Assembly (NCBI RefSeq): GCF_000372845.1
Contig: NZ_KB889963.1
Location: forward strand, 3,182,304-3,246,303
Direction of reading: 5' to 3'
Origin: Methylocystis rosea SV97
GTDB taxonomy: Bacteria; Pseudomonadota; Alphaproteobacteria; Rhizobiales; Beijerinckiaceae
Length of the DNA stretch: 64,000 nt
Part shown: positions 1 through 9,130 of the stretch, piece by piece
How positions within the stretch are numbered: position 1 is the stretch's first letter
Layout: every line of letters starts with the position of its first letter
Notes under the pieces: model-generated
What the model was told of the DNA's origin: nothing
Databases searched by the model: none
The model's input: only the letters and a program-made list of their open reading frames with translations
Made by a program: the position numbers and the translations under genes

Positions 1-538
1 CGATGTTAAGCCCGGTCAAAACGCCGTCGCGCGAGATGTCGGTGTAGATGATGGCGCTCACCCCCGCGTCTTCGAAGCTCTTGCCAAGATCGAGCGCCGA
101 CATGCGCGTGGCGCGGGCCCAGCCGTCGACGGCGACAAAACCATTCTTGGCGTCGACCCCTACGGCGACGCGGCCCGGGTGAAGGCGCGCCGCCTCGCGC
201 ACGAAAGACGGATCTTTTACGGCCGCCGTGCCGATGATGACGCGCGCGACGCCTTTTTCCAGCCAGCGGGACAGCGTGCGCATGTCGCGAATGCCGCCGC
301 CAAGCTGCACGGGAATCGTCAGCGCGGCGAGAATGGATTCGACCGCCTGCGCGTTGCGCGGCGCGCCGGCGAACGCGCCGTCGAGATCGACGACATGCAG
401 ATATTCAAATCCGACTCGCTGAAAAGCGCGCGCCTGCTCGGCGGGATCGTCGTTGAACACGGTCGCGCGGTCCATATCGCCCTGCGCGAGGCGCACGCAC
501 TGACCTTCCTTCAAATCGATTGCGGGAAACAGAATCAC
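1..538 (-). CDS. hisA: HisA, phosphoribosylformimino-5-aminoimidazole carboxamide ribotide isomerase (3' end outside window)
   Basis: HisA catalyses the ProFAR to PRFAR Amadori isomerisation in histidine synthesis, in the cytoplasm. Translating the minus strand from a GTG at 538 gives a TIM-barrel start [17 protein letters not shown], with the catalytic Asp in PAIDLK, then VQLGGGIRD and the phosphate-binding VIIGTAAV. The last visible residues, [14 protein letters not shown], contain the second catalytic Asp. About 179 of roughly 245 residues are visible and the C-terminus lies before position 1. The GTG start overlaps the hisH stop by 4 bp (GTGA), which implies translational coupling in a hisB-DUF2628-hisH-hisA operon. 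Confidence 0.95.
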   Translation of the reverse strand, partial: MILFPAIDLKEGQCVRLAQGDMDRATVFNDDPAEQARAFQRVGFEYLHVVDLDGAFAGAPRNAQAVESILAALTIPVQLGGGIRDMRTLSRWLEKGVARVIIGTAAVKDPSFVREAARLHPGRVAVGVDAKNGFVAVDGWARATRMSALDLGKSFEDAGVSAIIYTDISRDGVLTGLNI

Positions 539-1185
539 GGACGCCACCTCAGGAAATTGCCGATCAACGCTAGGCCCAGCCTCTGGCTTTTTTCGGGATG
601 AAACTGCACGCCGACGATATTGTCGCGCGCCACGGCCGCAGTGAGCGGCGCGCCATAATCGGTCCTCGCCAGGATGTGCGCCGGCGACGTCGGCGCCAGC
701 TGAAACGAATGGACGAAATAGGCATGCAATCCACGCTCTCCCGTCGGCACGCCGGCAAAGAGCGGATGTTCCCGGCTCAGCGTCAGCGTATTCCAGCCCA
801 TATGCGGGATTTTCAGCGAAGGATCCGCAGGCTCGATCGCCGCGACGTCTCCCGGAATCCAGCCGAGGCCCGGCGTTTCGCCATGTTCAAGGCCGCGCGC
901 GCCCATCAGCTGCATGCCGACGCAAATCCCTAAGAACGGCCGGCCGCGGTCGATGACCGCCTCCTGCAGGGCGGCGTAAAGACCCTCGATCGCCATCAGG
1001 CCGCGGCGACAATCGGCGAAAGCGCCGACGCCCGGCAGCACGACGCGCTCGGCGGCGCGCACGACGTCGGGGTCGCTGGTGACGCAAATGTCGCCTCGCG
1101 CCCGCGACTCGCGGGCGGCGCGCTCAAAGGCTTTCAAGGCGGAATGCAGATTGCCTGACCCATAGTCGATGATCGCGGTCGTCAA
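535..1185 (-). CDS. hisH: HisH, glutamine amidotransferase subunit of imidazole glycerol phosphate synthase
   Basis: HisH supplies ammonia from glutamine to HisF, the cyclase, which lies outside the window. The 216-residue protein is a class I glutaminase. The nucleophile is C88 in [11 protein letters not shown], and the His/Glu pair is H196 and E198 in VQFHPEKSQ. The oxyanion strand PGVGAF is at about 51-56. Length matches the family. The start is TTG at 1185, overlapping the TGA of the upstream DUF2628 gene, with GGGGAGC just upstream. No frame damage is visible. Confidence 0.96.
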   Translation of the reverse strand: MTTAIIDYGSGNLHSALKAFERAARESRARGDICVTSDPDVVRAAERVVLPGVGAFADCRRGLMAIEGLYAALQEAVIDRGRPFLGICVGMQLMGARGLEHGETPGLGWIPGDVAAIEPADPSLKIPHMGWNTLTLSREHPLFAGVPTGERGLHAYFVHSFQLAPTSPAHILARTDYGAPLTAAVARDNIVGVQFHPEKSQRLGLALIGNFLRWRP

Positions 1186-1580
1186 GGAGCGGGCTCCCCA
1201 GAAGGGCGATGGCGGTGGAAGTAGGCCGCCTCCGCCTCGTCGAGGTCATCGCCAATGACGAGATCCTGCTCGACATAGCCGCGACGCGCCAAATTCCAGC
1301 CGACGAGCCGCTCCCCCTCGAAACCGAGCCAGACAGCGAGCCCGAACGTCAGCCAGGACATCGCGTCGCGCGACACCCGCAGCTGCCAGGCGATAAGCGC
1401 CAAGGCGACGAGAAGCAGCGTCCAGAGGACGGCGACCAGCCAAGCGCGCCGCCAGGCCAGCCAGAACGGACCAAAAATAAAGGCCGGCCAGGAAAAGCCG
1501 TCGCGCAAAAAGACGATCTTGTCCGGCGCGGGAAGCTGGCCCGGCGCCATGCGCGGAAAATGAACAGTGAATATCGCCAT
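1182..1580 (-). CDS. DUF2628 membrane protein in the his operon
   Basis: A small 132-residue membrane protein of the DUF2628 type. It starts [10 protein letters not shown] at 1580. A longer in-frame extension upstream is rejected because it would read into the end of hisB and is low-complexity. The central region has a Trp-rich segment ([19 protein letters not shown]) and two or three hydrophobic helices at about 45-95. A gene of this family between hisB and hisH is common in alphaproteobacteria. Its biochemical role is unknown, and placement in the operon suggests co-expression only. Confidence 0.85.
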   Translation of the reverse strand: MAIFTVHFPRMAPGQLPAPDKIVFLRDGFSWPAFIFGPFWLAWRRAWLVAVLWTLLLVALALIAWQLRVSRDAMSWLTFGLAVWLGFEGERLVGWNLARRGYVEQDLVIGDDLDEAEAAYFHRHRPSGEPAP

Positions 1581-1614
1581 CGGCCGTCCCCTCGTCGGCG
1601 TCACACGCCTGTTT

Positions 1615-2211
1615 TCAGGCGGTGAGCGTTCCCTTGGTGGAAGGCGCTTCCCCCTGCGTGCGGCGCGGATCAATCGCCACCGCCTTGCCGAAGGCGCGCG
1701 CGAAGCCCTTGAAGGCGCTCTCGGCGATATGGTGGCTGTTGACGCCGCGCAGGCATTCGATGTGCAGCCCGACGCGGGCATGAACCGCAAAGGCCTGAAA
1801 AAATTCGCGCATCAGCTCGGTATCAAAGCCGCCGATCCGCTGCGCCGGAAATGCGACTTCGTAAACGAGAAAGGGCCGGCCCGAGACGTCCACGACGACG
1901 CGGGTCAGGGCCTCGTCGAGCGGCACATGCGCGTCGCCATAGCGGGAAATGCCCTTGCGATCTCCAAGCGCGCGATCCACCGCCTGGCCCACGGCGATGC
2001 CGACGTCCTCGACCGTGTGATGACCGTCGATGTGCAGATCGCCCTCAGCGCGCACGGTAAGATCCAGCGGCGCATGACGGGCGATCTGGTCGAGCATATG
2101 ATCGAAAAACCCCACGCCGGTCGAAATGTCCGAGCGGCCGTCCCCGTCGAGGTCGACGGTGACCGAGATTTTGGTTTCCTTGGTGTTGCGCTCGATCGTC
2201 GCGCTGCGCAT
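1615..2211 (-). CDS. hisB: HisB, imidazoleglycerol-phosphate dehydratase
   Basis: HisB dehydrates IGP to imidazole acetol phosphate in histidine synthesis. The 198-residue protein shows both duplicated metal-binding motifs, [10 protein letters not shown] and [12 protein letters not shown], which bind the two manganese ions. It is the monofunctional dehydratase with no phosphatase domain. Start [15 protein letters not shown] at 2211 follows GGCAGGAA at good spacing. Extensions further upstream carry no family similarity. It is the first gene of this his segment, 34 bp before the DUF2628 gene. Confidence 0.96.
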   Translation of the reverse strand: MRSATIERNTKETKISVTVDLDGDGRSDISTGVGFFDHMLDQIARHAPLDLTVRAEGDLHIDGHHTVEDVGIAVGQAVDRALGDRKGISRYGDAHVPLDEALTRVVVDVSGRPFLVYEVAFPAQRIGGFDTELMREFFQAFAVHARVGLHIECLRGVNSHHIAESAFKGFARAFGKAVAIDPRRTQGEAPSTKGTLTA

Positions 2212-2590
2212 TTCCTGCCTTTTCTTGGGCCCTGCCGGCGTTTCCGGCGACTTTGGCCGCAAGCGGCCAGCTTGTAGCAACTCCGCCTTGGATTCGCCAC
2301 CCGAACTGCTTGGGCGTCAAGGAGAAGCGAGATGCGCGCCAACTCACTCTTCTTTGTCGGCAAATCGGTCTAAACAAACAAGAGAATGGTCTATGTGTTC
2401 GCGCTGATTCCTCACCCAAGCGCAACCACAGCAATATGTCCGACGCCGACAGGCGCTTGTAGCTTCGCGACAACGTATCAAGAAGACGCTAAATGCCGCA
2501 CCGGCGGCGACTTCGGCCGTTCGCGGCGGATAGATCGCGAAGTCCTGGCGAAAATCTGCCGCGCCGCGGGGGCGCAAGGAGACTTAAAAC
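2212..2590. other. Intergenic region between divergent hisB and a secreted-protein gene
   Basis: This 379-bp region must hold the hisB promoter (minus strand) and the promoter of the gene at 2591 (plus strand). Open frames crossing it have no recognisable family and no convincing ribosome site. A short AT-richer stretch near 2340-2400 is the likeliest promoter location, but I cannot define boxes. No clear terminator or operator palindrome was found. Confidence 0.4.
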
Positions 2591-3277
2591 ATGCGACTTT
2601 GGCTCGGTTTGGCGCCGCTCGCGGCGTCTTTAATGTCTGTGCCGGCCGCCAGCGAGCCTTGGCGGGACGGCTTCGTGCCGCGCATCGAAGCGCTGGCGCT
2701 CATGCAAACGCTCAACGCCTCCCTGCTCGCAAGCCGCAGCGCCACGGCGACGCTCGAAAAATGGTGCGCCGATCACAAGATGTCCGCGGAGCCCAAGATC
2801 GTCGCCCACCGCGTTGCCGGAATCGAACAGCAGCCGAGCGCGGAGACGCGCCGGCGGCTCGACGTCAGCGACGCGGAGCCGGTAAAATACCGGCGCGTGC
2901 AGCTCGCCTGCGGCGATCACGTGCTCTCTGAGGCCGACAATTGGTACGTGCCTGGGCGGCTTTCCGACGAAATGAACCGCACGCTGGAGACGACGGAAAC
3001 GCCTTTCGGCAAGGCCATCGCGCCGCTGCAGCCGTTCCGTCGCACCATGGACATGAAGATGCGCTGGTCGCCCTTGCCCGAGGGCTGGGAGCTCTCGGCC
3101 ATCCCGACGGCCTCGTCTGAAAAGGTAAGCGGCGCGCTCTCCATTCCGCACGACCTTTTCGAGCACACGGCCGTAGTCTATGCGCGCGATCAACGTCCTC
3201 TCTCCGAGGTGCATGAGACCTATACGCGCGAGATTCTTGATTTTCCCGCGCCGCTCGCCGGCGCGCCGCGCGAGTGA
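2591..3277 (+). CDS. Putative exported protein with chorismate-lyase (UbiC)-like features
   Basis: The 228-residue product begins with a signal peptide (MRLWLGLAPLAASLMSVPAA, cleavage near AAS-EPW). The remainder resembles the UbiC/UTRA fold: a TLNASLL helix, then ADNWYVPGRL near 117-126, and a C-terminal strand pair VVYARDQRPLSEVHETY near 194-210. UbiC-type lyases remove pyruvate from chorismate, but they are cytoplasmic. An exported relative would not meet chorismate, so catalysis is doubtful and a ligand-binding role is equally possible. A ribosome site (AAGGAG) lies before the ATG. It is monocistronic and sits 120 bp before hslV. Confidence 0.6.
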   Translation: MRLWLGLAPLAASLMSVPAASEPWRDGFVPRIEALALMQTLNASLLASRSATATLEKWCADHKMSAEPKIVAHRVAGIEQQPSAETRRRLDVSDAEPVKYRRVQLACGDHVLSEADNWYVPGRLSDEMNRTLETTETPFGKAIAPLQPFRRTMDMKMRWSPLPEGWELSAIPTASSEKVSGALSIPHDLFEHTAVVYARDQRPLSEVHETYTREILDFPAPLAGAPRE

Positions 3278-3397
3278 GTCTTGCAGTGAACTCTAGCCCA
3301 AGCGGCGAATAGCGCGGCTGCCCCGTCGCCGCTCCGCCCTTGCTCAAATCGCCGCCAAACCTTACATCGGCTGGACATCTCAGGCTGGATACGGCGA

Positions 3398-3961
3398 ATG
3401 GATAGCGAACAACACCGCTTTGCGGCCATGCACGCGACGACGATCATCCTCGTCAAGAAAGCCGGAGAAACGGTGATCGCCGGCGACGGCCAGGTCAGCC
3501 TCGGCCAGACGATCATGAAGGGCAACGCCAAGAAAGTGCGCCGTCTTGGCAAGGGCGACGTGATCGCCGGTTTCGCCGGCGCCACCGCCGACGCCTTCAC
3601 GCTCTTCGAACGGCTTGAATCGAAGCTCGAACAATATCCCGGACAATTGATGAGGGCCTGCGTCGAACTCGCCAAAGACTGGCGCATGGACCGCTATCTG
3701 CGGCGCCTGGAGGCGATGATGCTCGTCGCTGACAAGAGCGTCGGCCTCGTGCTGACCGGCTCCGGCGACGTGCTTGAGCCGGAAGGCACCGGCGAGGGCG
3801 CGGTGGCTGCGATCGGCTCGGGCGGAAACTTCGCGCTCGCCGCCGGGCGCGCCCTGCTCGATTCATCCCTCGACGCCGAAACCATCGCCCGCCGCGCAAT
3901 GGTGATCGCCTCCGAGATTTGCGTCTATACCAACCAGAATGTGGTGGTGGAAAAGATCTAA
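3398..3961 (+). CDS. hslV: HslV, proteasome-like peptidase subunit of HslUV
   Basis: HslV forms the double-hexamer peptidase of the HslUV ATP-dependent protease. The sequence [20 protein letters not shown] contains the N-terminal threonine that becomes the nucleophile (first Thr of TTI), followed by [20 protein letters not shown] and IAIGSGG-like [13 protein letters not shown]. Translation could start at 3398 (187 aa) or at the ATG at 3428. The longer form is kept because related proteins carry similar short extensions that are removed on maturation. hslU follows 97 bp downstream, as expected for the pair. Confidence 0.95.
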   Translation: MDSEQHRFAAMHATTIILVKKAGETVIAGDGQVSLGQTIMKGNAKKVRRLGKGDVIAGFAGATADAFTLFERLESKLEQYPGQLMRACVELAKDWRMDRYLRRLEAMMLVADKSVGLVLTGSGDVLEPEGTGEGAVAAIGSGGNFALAAGRALLDSSLDAETIARRAMVIASEICVYTNQNVVVEKI

Positions 3962-4057
3962 GGCGGTCGGCAGTCGTTGGTCGGCAATGACGAAGATTCC
4001 GCAGCCGACTGTCTACTGCCTACCGCCCTGCCTACTGCCGTTCCGAAGGAACTCACC

Positions 4058-5362
4058 ATGGCCGACTTCTCGCCGCGCGAGATCGTTTCCGAACTTGATC
4101 GCTATATCGTTGGACAAAGCGACGCCAAGCGCGCGGTGGCGATCGCGCTGCGCAACCGCTGGCGGCGGCTGCAGCTCGAAGGCCAGATGCGCGAAGAGGT
4201 GCTGCCCAAGAACATCCTGATGATCGGCCCGACCGGCTGCGGCAAGACCGAAATCGCGCGGCGTCTGGCGCGTCTCGCGAATGCGCCCTTCATCAAAGTC
4301 GAAGCGACGAAATTCACCGAGGTCGGCTATGTCGGCCGCGACGTCGAACAGATCGTGCGCGATCTGGTCGAGGTCGCCATCCTGATGGTCAAGGAGCGCC
4401 GCCGTAAGGATGTGCAGGCGCGCGCGCAGCAAGCGGCCGAAGAGCGCACGCTCGATGCGCTGGTGGGGCCCGCCGCGTCACCCGGCACGCGTGAAACGTT
4501 TCGCCGCCGCCTGCGCGCGGGCGAACTCGACGACAAGGAAATCGAAGTCGAACTGACGCAGTCGGGTTCATCGATGCCGATGTTCGAACTGCCGAATATG
4601 CCCGGGGCCAGCGTCTCCGCCTTTTCGCTCGGCGATATTTTTGGCAAGGCGATGCAGCGCGGCAAGCCGCGCAAACTCGCGGTCAAAGAGGCGCAGGGAC
4701 CTCTGATCGCCGAAGAGAGCGACAAGCTGATCGATCAGGAGGCGAGCGTCCGCGAGGCGATCCACGAGGTCGAGAACAACGGCATCGTTTTCATCGACGA
4801 GATGGACAAAATCTGCGCGCGCGAAGGACGCGGCGGCGCCGACGTCTCGCGCGAAGGCGTGCAGCGTGACCTACTGCCGCTGATCGAAGGCACCACCGTC
4901 GCGACGAAACATGGAACGGTGAAGACCGACCATGTGCTGTTCATCGCCTCCGGCGCGTTTCATGTGGCGAAGCCCTCCGATCTGCTGCCGGAACTTCAGG
5001 GACGCCTGCCGATTCGCGTCGAACTCGCTTCGCTCAACGAAGACGACTTCCGCCGCATTCTAACCGAAACCGAAGCCTGCCTGACGAAACAATATTCAGC
5101 GCTGCTGGGCACCGAAGGCATGACGCTCGAATTTGCGCCGTCCGCCGTTGACGCGATCGCCAAAGTCGCCGTGCAGGTGAACACTTCCGTTGAGAATATC
5201 GGCGCGCGGCGCCTGCAGACGGTGATGGAGCGCGTGCTCGACGACATCAGCTTCTCGGCGTCCGATCGCGCGGGCGACAGTATCGTGATCGATGGCGCCT
5301 ATGTCGAGGAGCACATCGGCGATCTGGCCAGAAACAGGGATTTGAGCCGGTTTATTCTGTGA
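4058..5362 (+). CDS. hslU: HslU, ATPase subunit of HslUV protease
   Basis: HslU is the AAA+ unfoldase that feeds HslV. The 434-residue protein starts [20 protein letters not shown] at 4058, after a GAAGGA ribosome site. A longer in-frame extension from 3977 lacks family similarity and is rejected. Walker A is [15 protein letters not shown]. The pore-loop region is GYVGRD, Walker B is [11 protein letters not shown], and the sensor region includes GRLPIRVEL. The C-terminus ends DLSRFIL, matching the conserved tail that inserts into HslV. Length and domains are normal. Confidence 0.97.
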   Translation: MADFSPREIVSELDRYIVGQSDAKRAVAIALRNRWRRLQLEGQMREEVLPKNILMIGPTGCGKTEIARRLARLANAPFIKVEATKFTEVGYVGRDVEQIVRDLVEVAILMVKERRRKDVQARAQQAAEERTLDALVGPAASPGTRETFRRRLRAGELDDKEIEVELTQSGSSMPMFELPNMPGASVSAFSLGDIFGKAMQRGKPRKLAVKEAQGPLIAEESDKLIDQEASVREAIHEVENNGIVFIDEMDKICAREGRGGADVSREGVQRDLLPLIEGTTVATKHGTVKTDHVLFIASGAFHVAKPSDLLPELQGRLPIRVELASLNEDDFRRILTETEACLTKQYSALLGTEGMTLEFAPSAVDAIAKVAVQVNTSVENIGARRLQTVMERVLDDISFSASDRAGDSIVIDGAYVEEHIGDLARNRDLSRFIL

Positions 5363-5403
5363 CGCAATCTAGCCAGCGCTCATCGCCCAAGCCCCTCACC
5401 GTA

Positions 5404-5477
5404 CCTCTCCCCGCAAGCGGGGAGAGGGGTCTTCTGCGCAACGCCTAACGCCTCTTCTCCCCGCTTGCGGGGAGAAG
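5404..5477. repeat. Paired REP-like hairpins after hslU
   Basis: Two near-identical GC-rich inverted repeats lie in the hslU-trpS gap. The first is CCTCTCCCCGC (5404-5414) paired with GCGGGGAGAGG (5417-5427). The second is CTTCTCCCCGC (5454-5464) paired with GCGGGGAGAAG (5467-5477). They share the CTCCCCGC/GCGGGGAG core. No T-tract follows either, so they look like dispersed palindromic units rather than standard terminators, though they may stop or protect hslVU mRNA. A related hairpin occurs at 62676-62700. Confidence 0.75.
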
Positions 5478-5588
5478 TGAGATGAGGGGCTGGGGCATTT
5501 GACAAATTCTATTCCCAAACAGCACGCTTGCCTCAGCCCCCGCTTCTCGCCATAAGACCGGCCAAACCCAAAACCCTTGGCCGATCAC

Positions 5589-6623
5589 ATGTCCACATTT
5601 CCTCAGCGCGTCTTCTCGGGCGTGCAGTCCACCGGCAATCTGCATCTCGGCAACTATCTCGGCGCGATCGTTAAATTCGTCGAGCTGCAGAAGAACTTCG
5701 ACTGCATGTATTGCGTCGTCGACCTGCATGCGATCACGGTGCCGCAGGACCCGATCGCGCTGAAAGCGAACACGCGGGAAATCGCCGCCGCCTTCATCGC
5801 CTGCGGCATCGACCCGAAGAACAACATCGTCTTCAACCAGAGCCAGGTGCCGGAACACGCCGAGCTCGCCTGGGTGTTGAATTGCGTCGCGCGCATCGGC
5901 TGGCTCAACCGCATGACCCAGTTCAAGGACAAGGCGGGCAAGGATCGCGAGAACGCCTCCATGGGCCTGCTCGATTATCCAGTGCTGATGGCCGCAGATA
6001 TTTTGATTTACCGCGCGACCCATGTGCCGGTCGGCGACGACCAGAAGCAGCATCTCGAGCTCGCGCGCGATATCGCGCAGAAGTTCAACAATGATTTCTC
6101 GGAGTCGATCGCACGCAATGGCTTTGGGGAGGCCTTCTTTCCCCTGCCCGAACCGCTGATCTCCGGCCCGGCGACGCGGGTGATGAGCCTGCGCGACGGC
6201 ACGAAGAAAATGTCGAAGTCAGACGCTTCCGACTATTCGCGTATCAATCTCTCGGACGACGCAGATCAGATCGCGCAGAAGGTGAGGAAGGCCAAGACCG
6301 ACCCCGATGCGCTGCCTTCCGAGGAAAAGGGCCTCGAAGGGCGCCCGGAGGCCTACAATCTCGTCGGCATCTTCGCGGCGCTTTCGGGGCGCAGCAAGGC
6401 GGATGTGCTCGTTGAATTCGGGGGCGCCAATTTCTCGAGCTTCAAAAGCGCGCTTGTCGATCTCGCCGTCGCCAAGCTCGCGCCAATCACCGACAAAATG
6501 CGCCGCATTCGCGAGGATGAGAGCTATGTCGACGGCGTGCTGCGCGACGGCGCCGAACGCGCCCGCGCCATCGCCCGCGAGAATATGAATGCGGTGAAGG
6601 ACATCGTGGGGTTCTTGCGCTAG
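5589..6623 (+). CDS. trpS: TrpS, tryptophanyl-tRNA synthetase
   Basis: TrpS charges tRNA-Trp. The 344-residue class I synthetase starts [24 protein letters not shown] 12 bp upstream (5577) is an alternative start. The HIGH-like signature is TGNLHLGNY at about 15-23. The KMSKS loop is exact at 207-211. The AMP and Trp site motifs include [12 protein letters not shown] and [15 protein letters not shown]. Its stop codon overlaps the stop region of the convergent glcF by about 4 bp, leaving no room for a dedicated intergenic terminator. Confidence 0.97.
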   Translation: MSTFPQRVFSGVQSTGNLHLGNYLGAIVKFVELQKNFDCMYCVVDLHAITVPQDPIALKANTREIAAAFIACGIDPKNNIVFNQSQVPEHAELAWVLNCVARIGWLNRMTQFKDKAGKDRENASMGLLDYPVLMAADILIYRATHVPVGDDQKQHLELARDIAQKFNNDFSESIARNGFGEAFFPLPEPLISGPATRVMSLRDGTKKMSKSDASDYSRINLSDDADQIAQKVRKAKTDPDALPSEEKGLEGRPEAYNLVGIFAALSGRSKADVLVEFGGANFSSFKSALVDLAVAKLAPITDKMRRIREDESYVDGVLRDGAERARAIARENMNAVKDIVGFLR

Positions 6624-7906
6624 CCGAGCATCGTAGGCTTCGGCCCCCCGCTCGCCCAGTCGAGCAATTCCACTGTGTGGACGACTGGGACGGGCGTTCC
6701 CGACCTGATCTGCACGATGCAGCCGATGTTGCCCGCGGCCACAATGTCCGGCGCAACGCTCTCGATATTTGCGACTTTTCGTGACCGCAGCTCATCGGCC
6801 AGCTTCGGTTGCAGCACATTATAGGTTCCCGCCGAACCGCAGCAGATGTGACCCTCCGGAACCGCGACGACTTCAAAGCCGGCTGCGGCCAGCAGCGCGA
6901 TCGGCTCTTGCGATATCTTTTGCCCGTGTTGCAGAGAGCAGGCGGAATGGTAGGCGACCCGAAGTTTCGGCGCGTCTCCCGACGGCGCAAAGCCAAGCTC
7001 AGTCATCAGCTCCGTCACATCTTTCGTCATCGCCGAGATGTGCGCGGCTTTTTCCGCGAGAGTCGGATCGTTGCGGAACATATGGCCATAGTCCTTCACG
7101 CTCGTTCCGCAGCCTGAGGCGTTGATGACAATACGGTCGAGCCCGCCAGAGTCGATTTCGCGCGTCCAGGCGTCGATGTTCGCGCGCGCATAGCGCAGCG
7201 AATCGTCAACCTTGCCGAGATGATGCGGCAGCGCTCCACAGCAGCCGGCGCCTTTCGCGACGACGACCTCGGCGCCGTGGCGCGTCAGGAGCCGTATCGT
7301 CGCTTCGTTGATTGATGTGTCGACGACCGTCTGAACGCAGCCATTGAGTAGAGCGACGCGCATCTTGCGCGCGCCTTGCGCGGCAAAGACCTGCGGAGAG
7401 TCGACTGCTGAACGAGGTTGAAGTTCCGATGGCGCGAGCGCAAGCGCCGCCGCGAAGCGGCGCGGCAGCCAGCGCGCCAAGGGGCGGATCGCGGCTGCGA
7501 CGCGAAACAGTGGTCGCGCGAGAGAAGGACGCGGCAAGACGAAAGCGAGCGCTCCGCGCATGACGCGCTCCGTTAATGGTCGCGCATATGTCCTTTCGAT
7601 ATGCGCCCGGGCGTGATCGACGAGATGCATGAAATGCACGCCCGAAGGACATGTCGTCATGCAGGAGAGGCATGACAGGCAACGATCGATATGAAGCGCC
7701 GTGCGCGCGTCAGCTGGCCGAGCCTTCTCGAACATCTCCTTTATGAGATAGATGCGGCCCCGCGGCCCGTCGAGCTCGTCGCCGGTGAGAAGATAGGTCG
7801 GACATGTCGCCGAGCAGAATCCGCAGTGCACGCAGGCGCGCAGAATCTTCTCCGTTTCCGCCATTTCGGGATCGGCGAGCGCCTGCAGCGAGAAAAACGT
7901 CTGCAT
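6620..7906 (-). CDS. glcF: GlcF, glycolate oxidase iron-sulfur subunit
   Basis: GlcF carries electrons from the GlcD/GlcE flavin subunits of glycolate oxidase towards the respiratory chain. The 428-residue protein has two N-terminal 4Fe-4S motifs: [14 protein letters not shown] at about 26-39 and [14 protein letters not shown] at about 76-89. It also has two C-terminal CCG domains, with [11 protein letters not shown] and [12 protein letters not shown]. It ends the minus-strand set glcD-glcE-glcF, with 4 bp between glcE and glcF. Glycolate arises from photorespiration-like 2-phosphoglycolate or C2 metabolism. No GlcC regulator is adjacent. Confidence 0.96.
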   Translation of the reverse strand: MQTFFSLQALADPEMAETEKILRACVHCGFCSATCPTYLLTGDELDGPRGRIYLIKEMFEKARPADARTALHIDRCLSCLSCMTTCPSGVHFMHLVDHARAHIERTYARPLTERVMRGALAFVLPRPSLARPLFRVAAAIRPLARWLPRRFAAALALAPSELQPRSAVDSPQVFAAQGARKMRVALLNGCVQTVVDTSINEATIRLLTRHGAEVVVAKGAGCCGALPHHLGKVDDSLRYARANIDAWTREIDSGGLDRIVINASGCGTSVKDYGHMFRNDPTLAEKAAHISAMTKDVTELMTELGFAPSGDAPKLRVAYHSACSLQHGQKISQEPIALLAAAGFEVVAVPEGHICCGSAGTYNVLQPKLADELRSRKVANIESVAPDIVAAGNIGCIVQIRSGTPVPVVHTVELLDWASGGPKPTMLG

Positions 7907-7910
7907 CGCT

Positions 7911-9128
7911 TTAGAACTCCGCGCGCATGCGGCCGCGCTCCAAAATATGCGCGGGATCGAAGCTTGCCTTGACGCGGTGCGTCAGCGCCGCAAGCGCCGC
8001 TGGTTGCGGATGGAAAACGTCGACTGTCGCGCGAGTCTCCGCGCTCGCCCGGATGAGCGTCGCATGGCCGCCGCTGGCGTCCACCACGCTGCGCACAACG
8101 CCGGCATAGGCGTCAGGCGCGGTCTCGAGGCGCAGCCAGATCAGTCCGCCCGCCCAGTCGTAGAAATGCGCGAGGACCGGCGCGCCCGCGCGGCGGATGC
8201 GCTCGACGACCGCGAAACCTTCGCTCGGCGCAACGGAAATGCGCCAGATTTGGCCGACCTTGGCGGCGACGGGCGCAGCGTCGCGCAAGCCTCGCCACAG
8301 CGCCTTCGAGTCGTATTCATCGAGCGTCTCAAATCGGAGTCCGCCGCGCGCCAATCGCGCGACGAGATCGTCGCGGCGCGCCGTCACGGAAATGGCGGGG
8401 CCCTCGAGGCGAGTCGCGGCAGCATTGGCGTTCAGCGCCAAGGGCGCGGCGCCAGCCGGCAGCATTGCGAGCGCCGAAGGCTCACAGGGCGTCGCGGAGG
8501 CGCGGCGTAGCAGCGCGAGGCTCTCCGCCTCTTCCTCGCCTATCGCCAGCAGCGTGCATTCGGTCTGCGGCTTTGGAAGCACCTTGAGCGTCAGCTCGGT
8601 GAGGAGCGCCAGCGTGCCGTACGAGCCGCAGACAAGCTTGGAGAGATCGTAGCCGGTGACGTTTTTCATCACCCGGCCGCCGGATTTCACCAGCTCGCCG
8701 CGGCCGGTGACGCAGCGGAAACCCAGCAGATGATCGCGCGCTGCGCCCGCCTTGATCCGCCGCGGACCGGACGCGTTCACGGCGATGGCGCCCCCGACCG
8801 TGGCGTCGCCCGTTTCTGCGCCAAACAGCAGTCCGTAATCCATTGGCTCGAAGGCGAGCTGTTGCCCATGCTGGTCCAGCAGCGCTTCAATCTCGCTCAG
8901 GCGGGCGCCGGCGCGCGCCGAGAGCACGAGTTCATCGGGCTCGTAGAGCGTCACGCCTGTCAGCGCGGCCGTGGAGAGCGCCCGCGTTTGCGGCGCGTAG
9001 CGGCCGAGCCCCGACTTGGAGCCGCCGCCGACGATCGCGCAGCAGTCGCCTTTCGCCTTTGCCGCGCAAATCGCGTCAACGGCGTCCGCCTCGTCGCGGA
9101 TTTCGAGCGTCGCGCAAGCGGATTGCAT
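7911..9128 (-). CDS. glcE: GlcE, glycolate oxidase FAD-binding subunit
   Basis: The 405-residue protein has an N-terminal PCMH-type FAD domain, with VGGGSKSGLGR near 33-43 and GDATVGGAIAVNASGPRR near 112-129. It continues with VKSGGRVMKNVTGYDLSKL, typical of GlcE. It is shorter than GlcD and lacks the full FAD-oxidase C-terminal domain, as expected. It sits 2 bp downstream of glcD and 4 bp upstream of glcF, which indicates one transcript. Confidence 0.95.
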   Translation of the reverse strand: MQSACATLEIRDEADAVDAICAAKAKGDCCAIVGGGSKSGLGRYAPQTRALSTAALTGVTLYEPDELVLSARAGARLSEIEALLDQHGQQLAFEPMDYGLLFGAETGDATVGGAIAVNASGPRRIKAGAARDHLLGFRCVTGRGELVKSGGRVMKNVTGYDLSKLVCGSYGTLALLTELTLKVLPKPQTECTLLAIGEEEAESLALLRRASATPCEPSALAMLPAGAAPLALNANAAATRLEGPAISVTARRDDLVARLARGGLRFETLDEYDSKALWRGLRDAAPVAAKVGQIWRISVAPSEGFAVVERIRRAGAPVLAHFYDWAGGLIWLRLETAPDAYAGVVRSVVDASGGHATLIRASAETRATVDVFHPQPAALAALTHRVKASFDPAHILERGRMRAEF

Positions 9129-9130
9129 CG

